DNA of 64,000 nt from Actinoplanes teichomyceticus ATCC 31121 (lineage in GTDB: Bacteria > Actinomycetota > Actinomycetes > Mycobacteriales > Micromonosporaceae), in contig NZ_CP023865.1 of assembly GCF_003711105.1 (NCBI RefSeq), positions 3,559,001 to 3,623,000 of the forward strand. The letters are read 5' to 3'. Below, in pieces: positions 49,494 to 58,604 of the stretch. The first letter of the stretch is position 1. Each line of letters opens with the position of its first letter. A program made the position numbers and the translations under genes. Below the pieces are notes generated by a model. The model saw only the letters and a list, made by a program, of their open reading frames with translations, searched no databases and had not been told where the DNA came from.

Positions 49494-50642
49494 ATGCGAG
49501 CGATGGTGTACCGCGGTCCGTACCGCGTGCGGGTCGAGGAGAAGGACCGTCCGGCGATCGAACATCCCAACGACGCGATCGTACGGGTGACCCGGGCCGC
49601 CATCTGCGGTTCGGATCTGCACCTGTACCACGGGATGATGCCGGACACCCGGGTCGGCACGACCTTCGGTCACGAGTTCGTCGGCGTGGTCGACGAGGTC
49701 GGGTCCTCGGTGGAGCGGCTCAAGCCGGGCGACCGGGTGATGGTCCCGTTCAACATCTTCTGCGGCACCTGTTTCTTCTGCGCCCGCGGCATGTACGCCA
49801 ACTGCCACAACGTCAACCCGAACGCCACCGCGGTCGGCGGCATCTACGGTTACTCGCACACCACCGGCGGCTACGACGGCGGTCAGGCCGAGTTCGTGCG
49901 GGTGCCGTTCGCCGACGTCGGGCCGACCGTGATCCCGGACTGGCTGGACGAGGACGACGCGGTGCTGCTCACCGACGCCCTGGCGACCGGCTACTTCGGG
50001 GCGCAGCTGGGCGACATCGCCGAGGGGGACGTGGTGGTGGTCTTCGGCGCCGGTCCGGTGGGTCTGTACGCCGCCAAGTCGGCCTGGCTGATGGGCGCCG
50101 GCCGGGTGATCGTCATCGACCACCTGGAGTACCGGCTGGCCAAGGCGCGCTCGTTCGCGCACGCCGAGACGTACGACTTCACCGAGTACGACGACATCGT
50201 CGTGCACCTGAAGAAGATCACCGACCATCTGGGCGCGGACGTGGCGATCGACGCGGTCGGCGCGGAGGCGGACGGCAACCTGCTGCAGCACGTGACGTCC
50301 GCGAAGCTCAAGTTGCAGGGCGGCTCCCCGGTCGCGTTGAACTGGGCCATCGACGCGGTCCGCAAGGGCGGCACGGTCTCGGTGATGGGCGCCTACGGGC
50401 CGATGTTCAGCGCGGTCAAGTTCGGCGACGCGGTGAACAAGGGGCTGACCCTGCGGATGAACCAGTGCCCGGTCAAACGGCAGTGGCCGCGGCTGTTCGA
50501 GCACATCCGCAACGGCTACCTCAAGCCCAGCGAGATCGTCACGCACCGGATCCCGCTGGAGCACATCGCCGAGGCGTACCACCTGTTCTCGGCGAAGCTC
50601 GACGGCTGCATCAAGCCGCTCATCGTCCCGAACGCCGCGTAG
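49494..50642 (+). CDS. Zinc-dependent alcohol dehydrogenase (formaldehyde-dehydrogenase-like)
   Basis: 382 residues of the medium-chain dehydrogenase family. ICGSDLHLYHG and TFGHEFVGVVDEVG give the catalytic zinc ligands; CGTCFFCARGMYANC holds the structural-zinc cysteines; VVVFGAGPVGLYAAKSAWLM is the NAD-binding turn, with acidic VIDHLEYR favouring NAD. The pattern is closest to glutathione-independent formaldehyde dehydrogenase-like enzymes common in stress regulons. GTGTGGGAGGG precedes ATG 49494. It forms an operon with the small gene 11 bp downstream. Confidence 0.9.
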   Translation: MRAMVYRGPYRVRVEEKDRPAIEHPNDAIVRVTRAAICGSDLHLYHGMMPDTRVGTTFGHEFVGVVDEVGSSVERLKPGDRVMVPFNIFCGTCFFCARGMYANCHNVNPNATAVGGIYGYSHTTGGYDGGQAEFVRVPFADVGPTVIPDWLDEDDAVLLTDALATGYFGAQLGDIAEGDVVVVFGAGPVGLYAAKSAWLMGAGRVIVIDHLEYRLAKARSFAHAETYDFTEYDDIVVHLKKITDHLGADVAIDAVGAEADGNLLQHVTSAKLKLQGGSPVALNWAIDAVRKGGTVSVMGAYGPMFSAVKFGDAVNKGLTLRMNQCPVKRQWPRLFEHIRNGYLKPSEIVTHRIPLEHIAEAYHLFSAKLDGCIKPLIVPNAA

Positions 50643-50653
50643 GGAAGGACACC

Positions 50654-51229
50654 ATGGCGTACACGCCGGACAAGCCCAAGCTGACCGAGACCGTCGAGGA
50701 ACTGCGCGCCCGCATCCCGGGCTGGGGCGCCGACCTGGACCCGAAGGACCGGCCGTCGGTGCCCCGGGAGGTCTTCGACCCGGAGTTCAGCGGCGCGCAC
50801 TGGGAGTTTCCCGAACGGCAGCCGGAGAAGTGGCCGCGCGAACGGTCGATCGAGCACAAGTTCCTCACCCCGGTCTTCGGCACCTCCTGCCCGCCGCGCG
50901 GCCTGTCCGGCGCGATCCGCCGGCACTCGTACGCCCGGTACAGCGAGGGCCGGGCCGCGCACTGGCTGCTGCTGCTCGCCGCCGACCGGGTGGACGTGGT
51001 GGAGAGCCGGATGCGTGCGCTGCTGAGCGGGCGCCCGGACCGCCTGATCGCGGAGACCGGGGTGCGCGCCGAGCTGCCCGGCCGCGGGTTGCGGTCACGG
51101 GTCGGCCGCACCCGCGCGGACATGGCGCACCACCCGCTGGACCCGGTGGTGGTGGCCGCGCCGTGGATCGTCGGGGCGGGGATCGCGTACGCCGTCGTGC
51201 GCCGCCTCGCCGGGCGCGGCACGCGCTGA
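50654..51229 (+). CDS. Conserved protein of unknown function, partner of the dehydrogenase
   Basis: 191 residues from ATG 50654 (AGGGAAGGAC upstream), 11 bp after the dehydrogenase stop. It is soluble and charged at first (LTETVEELRARIPGWGADLD, PSVPREVFDPEFSGAHWEFP, PEKWPRERSIEHKFLTPVFG), then a helical part RHSYARYSEGRAAHWLLLLA, and one C-terminal hydrophobic helix PVVVAAPWIVGAGIAYAVVR. I recognise no named family. Its position suggests a membrane-anchored partner of the dehydrogenase. Confidence 0.75.
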   Translation: MAYTPDKPKLTETVEELRARIPGWGADLDPKDRPSVPREVFDPEFSGAHWEFPERQPEKWPRERSIEHKFLTPVFGTSCPPRGLSGAIRRHSYARYSEGRAAHWLLLLAADRVDVVESRMRALLSGRPDRLIAETGVRAELPGRGLRSRVGRTRADMAHHPLDPVVVAAPWIVGAGIAYAVVRRLAGRGTR

Positions 51230-51349
51230 CGGCCGCCCGGTGACCGCCGGACCGGGCGGTCACCGGGCCCGGCCGCGGCCGCGCGTATCCGCCCCCGGCC
51301 ACGATGCCGCTCGATGCGGGGCGGCCGTGACGTCGATCCCTTAAGTTTC

Positions 51350-51397
51350 TTGACAGATGTGACGGTATCGATAACGCTGACCGGTGAGAGCGCTCTC
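51350..51397 (+). promoter_or_regulatory. Promoter with LacI-type palindrome upstream of the protease gene
   Basis: TTGACA (51350-51355) is followed 16 bp later by TAACGC as a possible -10. GAGAGCGCTCTC (51386-51397) is a perfect 12-bp palindrome close to the CebR/LacI-family operator of actinobacterial polysaccharide-degradation genes (TGGGAGCGCTCCCA). It sits where a repressor would block early transcription, 57 bp before the ATG. Confidence 0.65.
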
Positions 51398-51453
51398 CCG
51401 TCCCCCCTTCCCCCCGGACAGCGCGCACACCCTGCGTGCGGAGTAGGACGTCG

Positions 51454-53010
51454 ATGCCACGCCCGTTCCGCTATGCGCCCCTGCTCGGCGCGATCACCCT
51501 CGCCGCGCTCGGCGCCACCCCGTCGCCCGCCCCGGCGGCGGCTCCGGCCGCCCCGGCGCAGCCCGGCACGAGCCCGGCGGCCGGCGCCGCCGCGCCCGGC
51601 CTGCCGCCCGGCATGGTCGCCGCGATGCGGCGCGACCTGAAACTCACCGACACCCAGATCGCCGAACGGCTGGCCGTCGAGGCCGCCGCCCCGGTCGTCG
51701 AGAAACGACTGCGTCAGCGCCTCGGCGCCCGGTTCGCCGGCGCGTGGATCCCCACCGGCGCCACCCGGCTCAGCGTCGCCGTGACCAGCGCCGCGGACGC
51801 CGCCGCGGTGCGCCGTGAGGGCGCCGTCCCGGTCGTCGTCGAACGTTCCGAGAGCGCGCTGGCCGCGGACCGGGCGAGACTCGACCGCAACGGCGCGCGG
51901 GCCGGCCGGGACATCCGCGCCTGGTACGTCGACGCGGCGGCCAACCGTCTGGTGATCGAGGCCGCCCCCGGCGCGGAGGCCGCGGCGCGGCGGTTCGCGC
52001 AGCGCAGCGGCGTCGGCGCGGTCACCGTCCGGACCGAGGCCGAGGCGCCCCGCCCGATGTACGACACCCGCGGCGGCGACCAGTACGTCATCAACGGCAA
52101 CACGCTGTGCTCGGTCGGCTTCGCGGTGGCCGGCGGCTTCGTCACGGCCGGCCACTGCGGTGGCGCCGGCAGCACCACGCTCGGCGTCAACAACCAGCCG
52201 CAGGGCACGTTCGCCGGCTCGTCGTTCCCGGGCAACGACTACGCCTGGGTCCGTACCAACGGCAACTGGGTCTCCCAGCCCTGGGTGAACAACCACGCCG
52301 GCGGCAACGTGCTGGTGGCCGGGTCGCAGGAGGCCGCCGTCGGCAGCTCGATCTGCCGCTCCGGGCGGACCACCGGCTGGCGGTGCGGCACCCTGCTCGG
52401 CAAGAACGAGACGATCAACTACGCGCAGGGCGCGGTCTCCGGGCTCAGCCGCAGCAACGCCTGCGCCCAGCCGGGCGACTCCGGCGGCTCCTGGATCTCC
52501 GGCAACCAGGCGCAGGGCGTCACCTCGGGCGGCACCGGCGACTGCACCTCCGGCGGGACCATGTGGTTCCAGCCGGTCAACGAGATCCTCCAGGTGTACG
52601 GCCTGTCGCTGACCACCACCGGGTCATCCGGCTCGGCGATCGTCAGCAACTGGAACAACAGGTGCCTGGACGTGCCCGACGGCAATTTCTCCGACGGTGT
52701 CCCGGTGCAGATGTGGACGTGCAACGGCTCCGCCGCGCAGCGGTGGAACGCGGTCAACGGCGCCCTGCAGACCGGCAACAACAAGTGCCTGGACGTGCCG
52801 TGGGGCTCCACCGCCAGCGGCGTGATCATCCAGATCGCCAACTGCAGCGGCAACCCGGCCCAGCAGTGGGTGCTCAGCGCCGCCGGTGACCTGGTCAACC
52901 CGCAGGCGAACAAGTGCCTGGACATCAAGGACTGGAACGGCGAGGACCGCGCCCAGCTGCAGCTGTGGGACTGCGCGGGCACCCTGAACCAGAAGTGGCG
53001 CCGCGGCTGA
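51454..53010 (+). CDS. Secreted streptogrisin-type serine protease (S1E) with ricin-B lectin domain
   Basis: 518 residues from ATG 51454. Signal peptide (YAPLLGAITLAALGATPSPA), a pro-region of ~150 residues (LGARFAGAWIPTGATRLSVA; RLDRNGARAGRDIRAWYVDA) as in alpha-lytic-protease-like zymogens, then the catalytic domain from ~200: histidine in FVTAGHCGG, aspartate in GNDYAWV, serine in CAQPGDSGGSWI. The last ~125 residues are a beta-trefoil ricin-B domain with three repeats (NNRCLDVPDG, NNKCLDVPWG, ANKCLDIKDW, each ending QxW). It probably digests protein on or near carbohydrate surfaces. Cysteine pairs are conserved. Confidence 0.93.
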   Translation: MPRPFRYAPLLGAITLAALGATPSPAPAAAPAAPAQPGTSPAAGAAAPGLPPGMVAAMRRDLKLTDTQIAERLAVEAAAPVVEKRLRQRLGARFAGAWIPTGATRLSVAVTSAADAAAVRREGAVPVVVERSESALAADRARLDRNGARAGRDIRAWYVDAAANRLVIEAAPGAEAAARRFAQRSGVGAVTVRTEAEAPRPMYDTRGGDQYVINGNTLCSVGFAVAGGFVTAGHCGGAGSTTLGVNNQPQGTFAGSSFPGNDYAWVRTNGNWVSQPWVNNHAGGNVLVAGSQEAAVGSSICRSGRTTGWRCGTLLGKNETINYAQGAVSGLSRSNACAQPGDSGGSWISGNQAQGVTSGGTGDCTSGGTMWFQPVNEILQVYGLSLTTTGSSGSAIVSNWNNRCLDVPDGNFSDGVPVQMWTCNGSAAQRWNAVNGALQTGNNKCLDVPWGSTASGVIIQIANCSGNPAQQWVLSAAGDLVNPQANKCLDIKDWNGEDRAQLQLWDCAGTLNQKWRRG

Positions 53011-53027
53011 GGCGCGGCGTGCCCCGT

Positions 53028-53063
53028 GGCCGGGACCGGGGACACGTTCCCCGGTTCCCGGCC
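53028..53063. terminator. Hairpin between convergent protease and carboxypeptidase genes
   Basis: GGCCGGGACCGGGGA (53028-53042) pairs with 53047-53063 (TTCCCCGGTTCCCGGCC), leaving one bulged base and a short loop. It lies 17 bp after the protease stop and 17 bp before the carboxypeptidase stop. Confidence 0.75.
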
Positions 53064-53079
53064 GGCGCGCCGGGGCCGC

Positions 53080-55161
53080 TCAGCGGACCGCGGCCACGCC
53101 CGCGTCCTGCGCCTGCTCGGCGATCCGGACCAGCTCCACGAGCCCGCCGGCGTACTCCTGGGCCTCGGCGTGCGCCTCCTCGTACGGTGGCTGGAAGCCG
53201 ACGCCCTCCCACTGCCGCGTGGCCTCGTTCCAGCGGTCGTTGCCCACCTCGAAGTCCCACGCGTTGATGCCGAGCTCGTAGTAGAGCTGGTCGGCGGAGT
53301 TGCCGGCGGCCGAGTAGAGCACGTCGGCGACCGGGCCGGTGTAGGACGGCCAGGTCACGGTGCCCCGCTCGGACGCGATCGCCGCGACGATGCGGCGGGC
53401 GTTGTCCAGGAAGTACTTCGCCTCGTCGATCGGCGGGCGGGGCAGCGTGACCCGGCCCTGCGCGCGGTACGCCCCGGGCGGCCACATGAAGTACCCGCCG
53501 TAGGAGTGCACGTTCAGCGCGAATCGGATGTTCGGGTGGCCGGTGGCCAGCGCGACGACGTTGCGGCTCTCCGCCTCGGACAGCTCCCCGGTGCCGGCGT
53601 ACGTGCCGGACAGGCAGTTGGCGCTGCCGCCCACGTAGCCGTCGAAGAAGGAGCCCACCGTGTAGTTGCGGTTCACGTCGACGCCCCACGAGTCGCGGTG
53701 GCGTGGGTCCCGGCTGCTCCCGGTGCAGTGGTCGACCAGGTTCTTGCGCTGGAAGTTGTAGTCGTGGAACGAGTAGTTCGCGCCGTCCGGGTTGACCGTC
53801 GGGATGACGAACACGTCCACGTTGTCGACGAGCTCCCGGGTGCCCGGGTCGGTGGCGTAGTTGGCCAGCAGGCGTTCGGCGAACTCCAGCGTGACCAGCG
53901 GCGTGGCCCACTCCCGGGCGTGCTCCTGGGAGTACGCGAGCACGCCGATCCGGGAGCCGTCGCGGACCTTGCCGATCCGCAGCGCCTGCACCGTCCACGG
54001 CCGCTTCGGCACCTCGGTGCCCGCCAGGCCGTCGTCGAGCCGTACCGGGGCGACCACCGGCATCGGCAGCCCGGCCGACCCGTCCTCGACGAAGGCCCGG
54101 AACCGCTGCGGGAACCGCGCCGTGATCAGGGCGGCCACCTCGTCGGTGGTGCTGGTCGGCGCGCCGGCGCCGTCGGTGGCCAGCTCGACGGTCAGCACCC
54201 GGTCGGCGTAGCGGGCGGTCAGCGGGCGGTGCGGCGCGCCCGGGTCGACGGCGCGTGCCTGGACGCCGTTCATGTTCTGGTCGCCGAACCGGACCGACTC
54301 CACCACGACGGCGGCCGTGGCCGGGTCGCCGAGGTACGCCGACGCGGTGCGCCGGTAGCCCTGCGTCCGGTACGGCAGGTCGATCACGTCGACCAGCTGC
54401 GGGTACTGCCGGGCGAGCCGCCTGATCCGGGCGGCGATGTCGACCGGCGTCAGGTACGCCGTGATGAAGTCCTTCTGATAGCCGGCCGGGGTGGGCGGCG
54501 GCGTCGCGCCCGGCCAGGCCGACGCGGTGACCGGGCGGGACCGGCCGCCGAGACTCGACGACGCGGTGAGCTGCACCGGCTTGCCCGGCAGCGACTGCGG
54601 CAGCGCGTAGTGGTACTGGTATTCGCCGGAGTCCTCGAAGCGCACCAGCGGGTATGTCCCGGTGGCGCCGTCGGCGGTGCGCCAGGTGACGGTGATCTCG
54701 ACGTCCGGGTCGTCGGTGGCGGTGGTGGCGATCTGCGTCTGCAGGAACGTTCGGCCGCCGGTGGTCCACCAGTAGGCCTGCAGGAACTGCAGCGTGTCGG
54801 GCGAGGCGGTGAAGCGGGTGGCGGGCCGCCGGGTCGCCGCGTCGGATTCGCGTCCGATCAGCTGGACCGCGGTGGCCCCGTCGGCGGTCAGGGCGGCGAG
54901 CTGGGCGTCGTCGACCACCACGTCGGCGAGGACGGCGCCGCCGTCGGTCCTCGGGCGGGCCGCCAGGTCGGCGCCGGACATGATCAGCCGGTCCAGCGCC
55001 GCCGGGTCGGCGAGACGGAACCGGATCAGGGCGTGCTCACCGGCGCCGAGCGAGATCGCCGGGGGCGGGGCGGCGGGCCGCGCGTGCGCCGGGGGTGCGG
55101 CGAGCGAGGCGCCCAGGACGAGGAGGGCGGCGACAACCGCCCCACGGGCTCGGGATGACAT
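53080..55161 (-). CDS. Secreted M14 zinc carboxypeptidase
   Basis: 693 residues from ATG 55161 (TTG 55164 adds one). Signal peptide (GAVVAALLVLGASLAAPPAH), a ~200-residue N-terminal region, then the M14 domain from ~230. The zinc site is in YSQEHAREWATPL (HxxE) with the third ligand in ALNVHSYGGYFMWPPG; VNPDGANYS and GVDVNRNY are substrate-binding family motifs; the catalytic glutamate is probably in NAWDFEVGN. Length and layout match actinobacterial secreted M14 peptidases. It would trim C-terminal residues from peptides, complementing the neighbouring protease. Confidence 0.92.
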   Translation of the reverse strand: MSSRARGAVVAALLVLGASLAAPPAHARPAAPPPAISLGAGEHALIRFRLADPAALDRLIMSGADLAARPRTDGGAVLADVVVDDAQLAALTADGATAVQLIGRESDAATRRPATRFTASPDTLQFLQAYWWTTGGRTFLQTQIATTATDDPDVEITVTWRTADGATGTYPLVRFEDSGEYQYHYALPQSLPGKPVQLTASSSLGGRSRPVTASAWPGATPPPTPAGYQKDFITAYLTPVDIAARIRRLARQYPQLVDVIDLPYRTQGYRRTASAYLGDPATAAVVVESVRFGDQNMNGVQARAVDPGAPHRPLTARYADRVLTVELATDGAGAPTSTTDEVAALITARFPQRFRAFVEDGSAGLPMPVVAPVRLDDGLAGTEVPKRPWTVQALRIGKVRDGSRIGVLAYSQEHAREWATPLVTLEFAERLLANYATDPGTRELVDNVDVFVIPTVNPDGANYSFHDYNFQRKNLVDHCTGSSRDPRHRDSWGVDVNRNYTVGSFFDGYVGGSANCLSGTYAGTGELSEAESRNVVALATGHPNIRFALNVHSYGGYFMWPPGAYRAQGRVTLPRPPIDEAKYFLDNARRIVAAIASERGTVTWPSYTGPVADVLYSAAGNSADQLYYELGINAWDFEVGNDRWNEATRQWEGVGFQPPYEEAHAEAQEYAGGLVELVRIAEQAQDAGVAAVR

Positions 55162-55269
55162 CAAGCCTCCTGTGCAGAGAAGGACGTGAGATCATCCCAA
55201 CGCTTCCATCGAAGCCGGTCAACATCCCAGAATGTCGCTATCATCCGCCCGATCAGCGCGGCGCACGGA

Positions 55270-56097
55270 TCAGCCCTTCACCCCGGAACCCAGGTCGGAC
55301 GAGACGAAGTGCCGCTGGAACGCGACGAACAGCAGCACCGCGGGGGCGGCCAGGACGCAGGCGCCGGCCAGGACCGCACCGTACGGATTGGTGGCGGCCG
55401 ACGCGACCGTGCTCAGGTAGTTCGCCAGCGACACGGCCAGCGGCTGCATGTCGGCCTCTTTGGTGATCAGGAACGGCCAGAGGAACTCGTTCCACGGCCC
55501 GATGAACGTCACCAGCGTCGCGGTGAGCAGGGCCGGCCGGACCAGGGGCAGCGCGATCGAGCGCAGCACCCGCAGCTCGCCGGCCCCGTCGATGCGGGCC
55601 GCCTCGAACAGCTCGGCCGGCAGCTGCAGGAAGAACTGCCGGAAGACGAACACCGCGACCGAGTTGATCGCGAACGGCAGGATCATGCCGAGGTACGAGT
55701 CGGCGAGCCCGTACCCGCGCACGACCTGCACGTACAGGGGGATGACCAGCAGCTGGAACGGGACGACCTGCACCAGCAGCAGCGCGGCGAACAGGGCGCC
55801 GCGGCCGCGGTAGCGCAACCGCGCCAGCGCGTAACCGGCCAGGACCCCGAAGACCAGGGTGCCGGCGACCACGCCCGCGGTGAAGACGACCGAGTTGAGC
55901 AGTGACCGCCCCAGCTGGACGGCGGCGTCGATCTCCCGGTAGTTGCCGGCGCCGAGGTTGCCCGGCATCGGCAGCGCGCCGGCCGGCGACGGGTCCGGGC
56001 GCCGCTGCAACGAGCCGACGACCATGTAGTAGAAGGGGAACAGGAACACGATCGCGGCCGCCGTCAGGGCCGGCACCCGCCACCACGAGCGGGTCAT
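55270..56097 (-). CDS. Sugar ABC transporter permease (MalG-like, CUT1)
   Basis: 275 residues with six hydrophobic segments. PAELFEAARIDGAGELRVLR is the EAA loop that contacts the ATPase; FIGPWNEFLWPFLI is typical of MalG-type permeases. Start ATG 56097 overlaps the upstream permease by 4 bp. It forms the membrane channel with that permease for import of an oligosaccharide. No ATPase gene is present, so a shared MsiK-type ATPase is likely, as is usual for actinobacterial CUT1 systems. Confidence 0.92.
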   Translation of the reverse strand: MTRSWWRVPALTAAAIVFLFPFYYMVVGSLQRRPDPSPAGALPMPGNLGAGNYREIDAAVQLGRSLLNSVVFTAGVVAGTLVFGVLAGYALARLRYRGRGALFAALLLVQVVPFQLLVIPLYVQVVRGYGLADSYLGMILPFAINSVAVFVFRQFFLQLPAELFEAARIDGAGELRVLRSIALPLVRPALLTATLVTFIGPWNEFLWPFLITKEADMQPLAVSLANYLSTVASAATNPYGAVLAGACVLAAPAVLLFVAFQRHFVSSDLGSGVKG

Positions 56098-56972
56098 CCC
56101 GGCGGCCTCACCAGCAGCCGCTGTGCCGCGGCGACGAGCAGGACCCCGGCGACCAGCAGCACACCGATCGCCGCGGCCAGGTCGGGGTGGCCCTGCTCGA
56201 TCCCGCGCTGGTACATCAGCAGCACCGGCGACGCCGACCGGCCGCTCGGCCCTCCGCCGCCGGTCAGCAGGTAGGGCTCGGTGAACAGGTTGGCGCCGGT
56301 GACCAGCGCCAGCAGCGTGACGAGGGCGGTGGCCGGCCGCACGCCCGGGACCGTGACGGCTCGGAAGCTGCGCCACCGGCCGGCGCCGTCGACCGCCGCC
56401 GACTCGTAGAGCTCCCGCGGCACGTTCTGCAGCGCGGCCAGGTACAGCAGGATGAAGAAGCCGAGCTGCTTCCAGGTCACGAAGACGGCGATCGAGGGCA
56501 TCGCCCAGACGTCGTTGACCAGCCACGACGGGTCCGGCGCCGCGTCACCGAGCACCCGGTTGACCAGGCCGTCGGAGCCGAACAGGAACAGCCACACGCC
56601 CACCACGGCGACGCTCGCGGTCACGTACGGCAGGTAGAAACTGATCCGGAAGAACGTCCGGAACGGGATCGCCGCGTTGAGCGCGGTGGCCAGCAGCAGC
56701 GACAGCGCCACGGTCAGGGGCACGTTGACCGCCAGGAAGATCCCGATGTTCACGAACGCCCGCCGCACGTGCGGGTCGGCCAGCACCGCGGCGTAGTTGT
56801 CCAGGCCCACGAACGGCCGGGGGACGCTCACTCCCGGCGCGGTGAAGAGGTAGTCGTGGCAGGAGATCCACACGGCGAAGCCGAACGGGTACGCGAAGAC
56901 GACGGCGACGAAGACCGCGTACGGCGCGCTCAGCAGTACCCCGATCGGCTGCCGGCCGGACAGGCGCCTCAT
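56094..56972 (-). CDS. Sugar ABC transporter permease (MalF-like, CUT1)
   Basis: 292 residues with six hydrophobic segments. SAPYAVFVAVVFAYPFGFAV is the first helix, and PRELYESAAVDGAGRWRSFR is the EAA loop. The C-terminal LLTGGGGPSGRSASPVLLMY is characteristic of MalF/UgpA-type proteins. It overlaps both neighbours by 4 bp (ATGA), so the three genes are translated as a block. Confidence 0.92.
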   Translation of the reverse strand: MRRLSGRQPIGVLLSAPYAVFVAVVFAYPFGFAVWISCHDYLFTAPGVSVPRPFVGLDNYAAVLADPHVRRAFVNIGIFLAVNVPLTVALSLLLATALNAAIPFRTFFRISFYLPYVTASVAVVGVWLFLFGSDGLVNRVLGDAAPDPSWLVNDVWAMPSIAVFVTWKQLGFFILLYLAALQNVPRELYESAAVDGAGRWRSFRAVTVPGVRPATALVTLLALVTGANLFTEPYLLTGGGGPSGRSASPVLLMYQRGIEQGHPDLAAAIGVLLVAGVLLVAAAQRLLVRPPG

Positions 56973-58243
56973 CGCAGCAGTTCATCGATCTGGGTGGAGG
57001 CGTCGGTGAGCGCCTTCGCCGGATCCGCCCTGCCGAAGATCACCGAGTTGGTCCACGCGTCGCGGAACGCCTGCCACACCTCGACCGAGTCCGGCACGTT
57101 GGGCACCTCCACCACGTGCGCCACCTTGGCCGCGAACACCCGGTACTGCGGGTGGGCGGTGAAGAAGGCCGGGTACTCCCGCGTCAGGTCCCGCCGCAGC
57201 GGCATCTGCCCGGTCATCTCCAGCAGCTTGCCGTCCTGCTCGCGGCTGGTGGAGAACCTCAGGAAGTCCCAGGCGGTGCCGCGGTTGGCGCACGCGGTGT
57301 GCAGGGTGACGTTCTTCGCGTCGCTGAACGTGGCCTGCTCCGGCGCGGAGCCGGCCCGGGTCGGCACCGAGGTGACGCCCCAGTCGACCCGGCCCCGGTA
57401 CGCGGCGACCGCCCAGGGTCCGGCGCTGGCCATGGCGGCGGTGCCGTCGGCGAACGCGTCACCGGCGTACGCCTCCCGACCGGCCAGGTGCTCGGCGTAC
57501 AACCGCCGCCAGAACCCGGCGACCGCGCGACCGGCGTCGGAGTCGAACGTGGCCTTCGAGCCCGCGACGAGCGGCCGGCCGGTCTCCGCGGCGTACATCG
57601 GATAGAAGTCGAACCAGGACTGGAAGAACTGGCTGGACGGGGACGGCAGGACGGCGTACCTGGCGGCGCCGCTGGACACCAGCTTCTCGGCGGTGGCCAG
57701 GAAGCCGGTGTGGGTGCCGAGCGGGGGAGCGGTGGTGCTGATCCCGGCCGCCGCGAACGCCTTCCTGTTGTAGAACAGCATCACCGGGTTCGACTTCCAC
57801 GGCAGCTGGTAGAACCTGCCGTCCGGCGACCGGTACTGGCCGGCCGGCGCCCCGGAACGCGCGGTCACGTACCGCTCGCCGCCGGGGAAGCCGTCCAGCG
57901 CGACCAGGCCGCCCTGCGCCTGGAACTGCGGCACGGCGGCCGGCGACGTGTTGTAGATCAGGCACGGGGCGTTCCCGGCGATGATGCTGGCCGAGATGAC
58001 CGCCTCGGACGTCTGCCCGGCCGGGATCCGCTGCGCCGTCACCGGCTCCCCGGGGTGGGCGGTGTTCCACGCCTCGACCACCTGCCGGCCCCAGGCGACC
58101 TCCTGCGCGTTGGTGGAGAGCCACACCCTGATCGGTCCGCGGGCCGTCGCGGCGCCGGGATGGGGGCCGTCGGTGCCGCACCCCGCGGCGGCCGGCAGCA
58201 GGCACAGCGCCGCCGCCCCGGCGAGCGCCGTGCGTGGCTTCAT
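56969..58243 (-). CDS. Sugar-binding lipoprotein of the CUT1 ABC transporter
   Basis: 424 residues from ATG 58243 (AGGAGAAG upstream). Lipobox LLPAAAGCGTDG places the mature protein outside the membrane. The type-1 extracellular sugar-binding fold shows IRVWLSTNAQEVAWGRQVVE, APCLIYNTSPAAVPQFQAQG, GRFYQLPWKSNPVMLFYNRK and SAGPWAVAAYRG. The ligand is probably an oligosaccharide; nothing in the sequence narrows it. It is the first gene of the operon. Confidence 0.92.
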   Translation of the reverse strand: MKPRTALAGAAALCLLPAAAGCGTDGPHPGAATARGPIRVWLSTNAQEVAWGRQVVEAWNTAHPGEPVTAQRIPAGQTSEAVISASIIAGNAPCLIYNTSPAAVPQFQAQGGLVALDGFPGGERYVTARSGAPAGQYRSPDGRFYQLPWKSNPVMLFYNRKAFAAAGISTTAPPLGTHTGFLATAEKLVSSGAARYAVLPSPSSQFFQSWFDFYPMYAAETGRPLVAGSKATFDSDAGRAVAGFWRRLYAEHLAGREAYAGDAFADGTAAMASAGPWAVAAYRGRVDWGVTSVPTRAGSAPEQATFSDAKNVTLHTACANRGTAWDFLRFSTSREQDGKLLEMTGQMPLRRDLTREYPAFFTAHPQYRVFAAKVAHVVEVPNVPDSVEVWQAFRDAWTNSVIFGRADPAKALTDASTQIDELLR

Positions 58244-58604
58244 CGTCTTCTCCTGGGGAGGGTGAGCGCCGGGAGCAAACCGCCACCGACGGGGCGATAA
58301 CCGCACAATACGCCGGTTCGCGGGGCGTATCGCCGGGTTCGCCGCTGCGGCCCGAACCCGAGCGGGTACGTGCGGCGACGCGGACGGCAGGTGTCCGAAC
58401 ACCGACCGCGGCGCCCGGGCCGCCGCCCGGTCCCCCCTTGGGCTGACCCGGGTTCCGCACCGCGGTGGACGACAACGCGGGCGCCGGACTCCTACCCTCG
58501 GATCCGGGCGGGCCGGGCCGCCCGCGGAACCGGCCACTGGGGGGCCGGGGCACCCGTCCACTGTGCTGACCGGCGTGCCACCATCGACCCGGTAGGAGAA
58601 GAAC
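58244..58604. other. Divergent intergenic region, 361 bp
   Basis: It must contain the promoter of the sugar-transport operon (minus) and of the flavoprotein gene (plus). GGGCGATAACCGCACAATACG near 58294-58314 is the most AT-containing part. No clear LacI-type palindrome, which would be expected for a sugar operon, was found. Confidence 0.4.

Noticed and set aside
58244-58604. LacI-type operator in front of the sugar ABC operon
   Set aside because: Looked for a GAGCGCTC-type palindrome like the one at 51386, but none was found in this divergent region.
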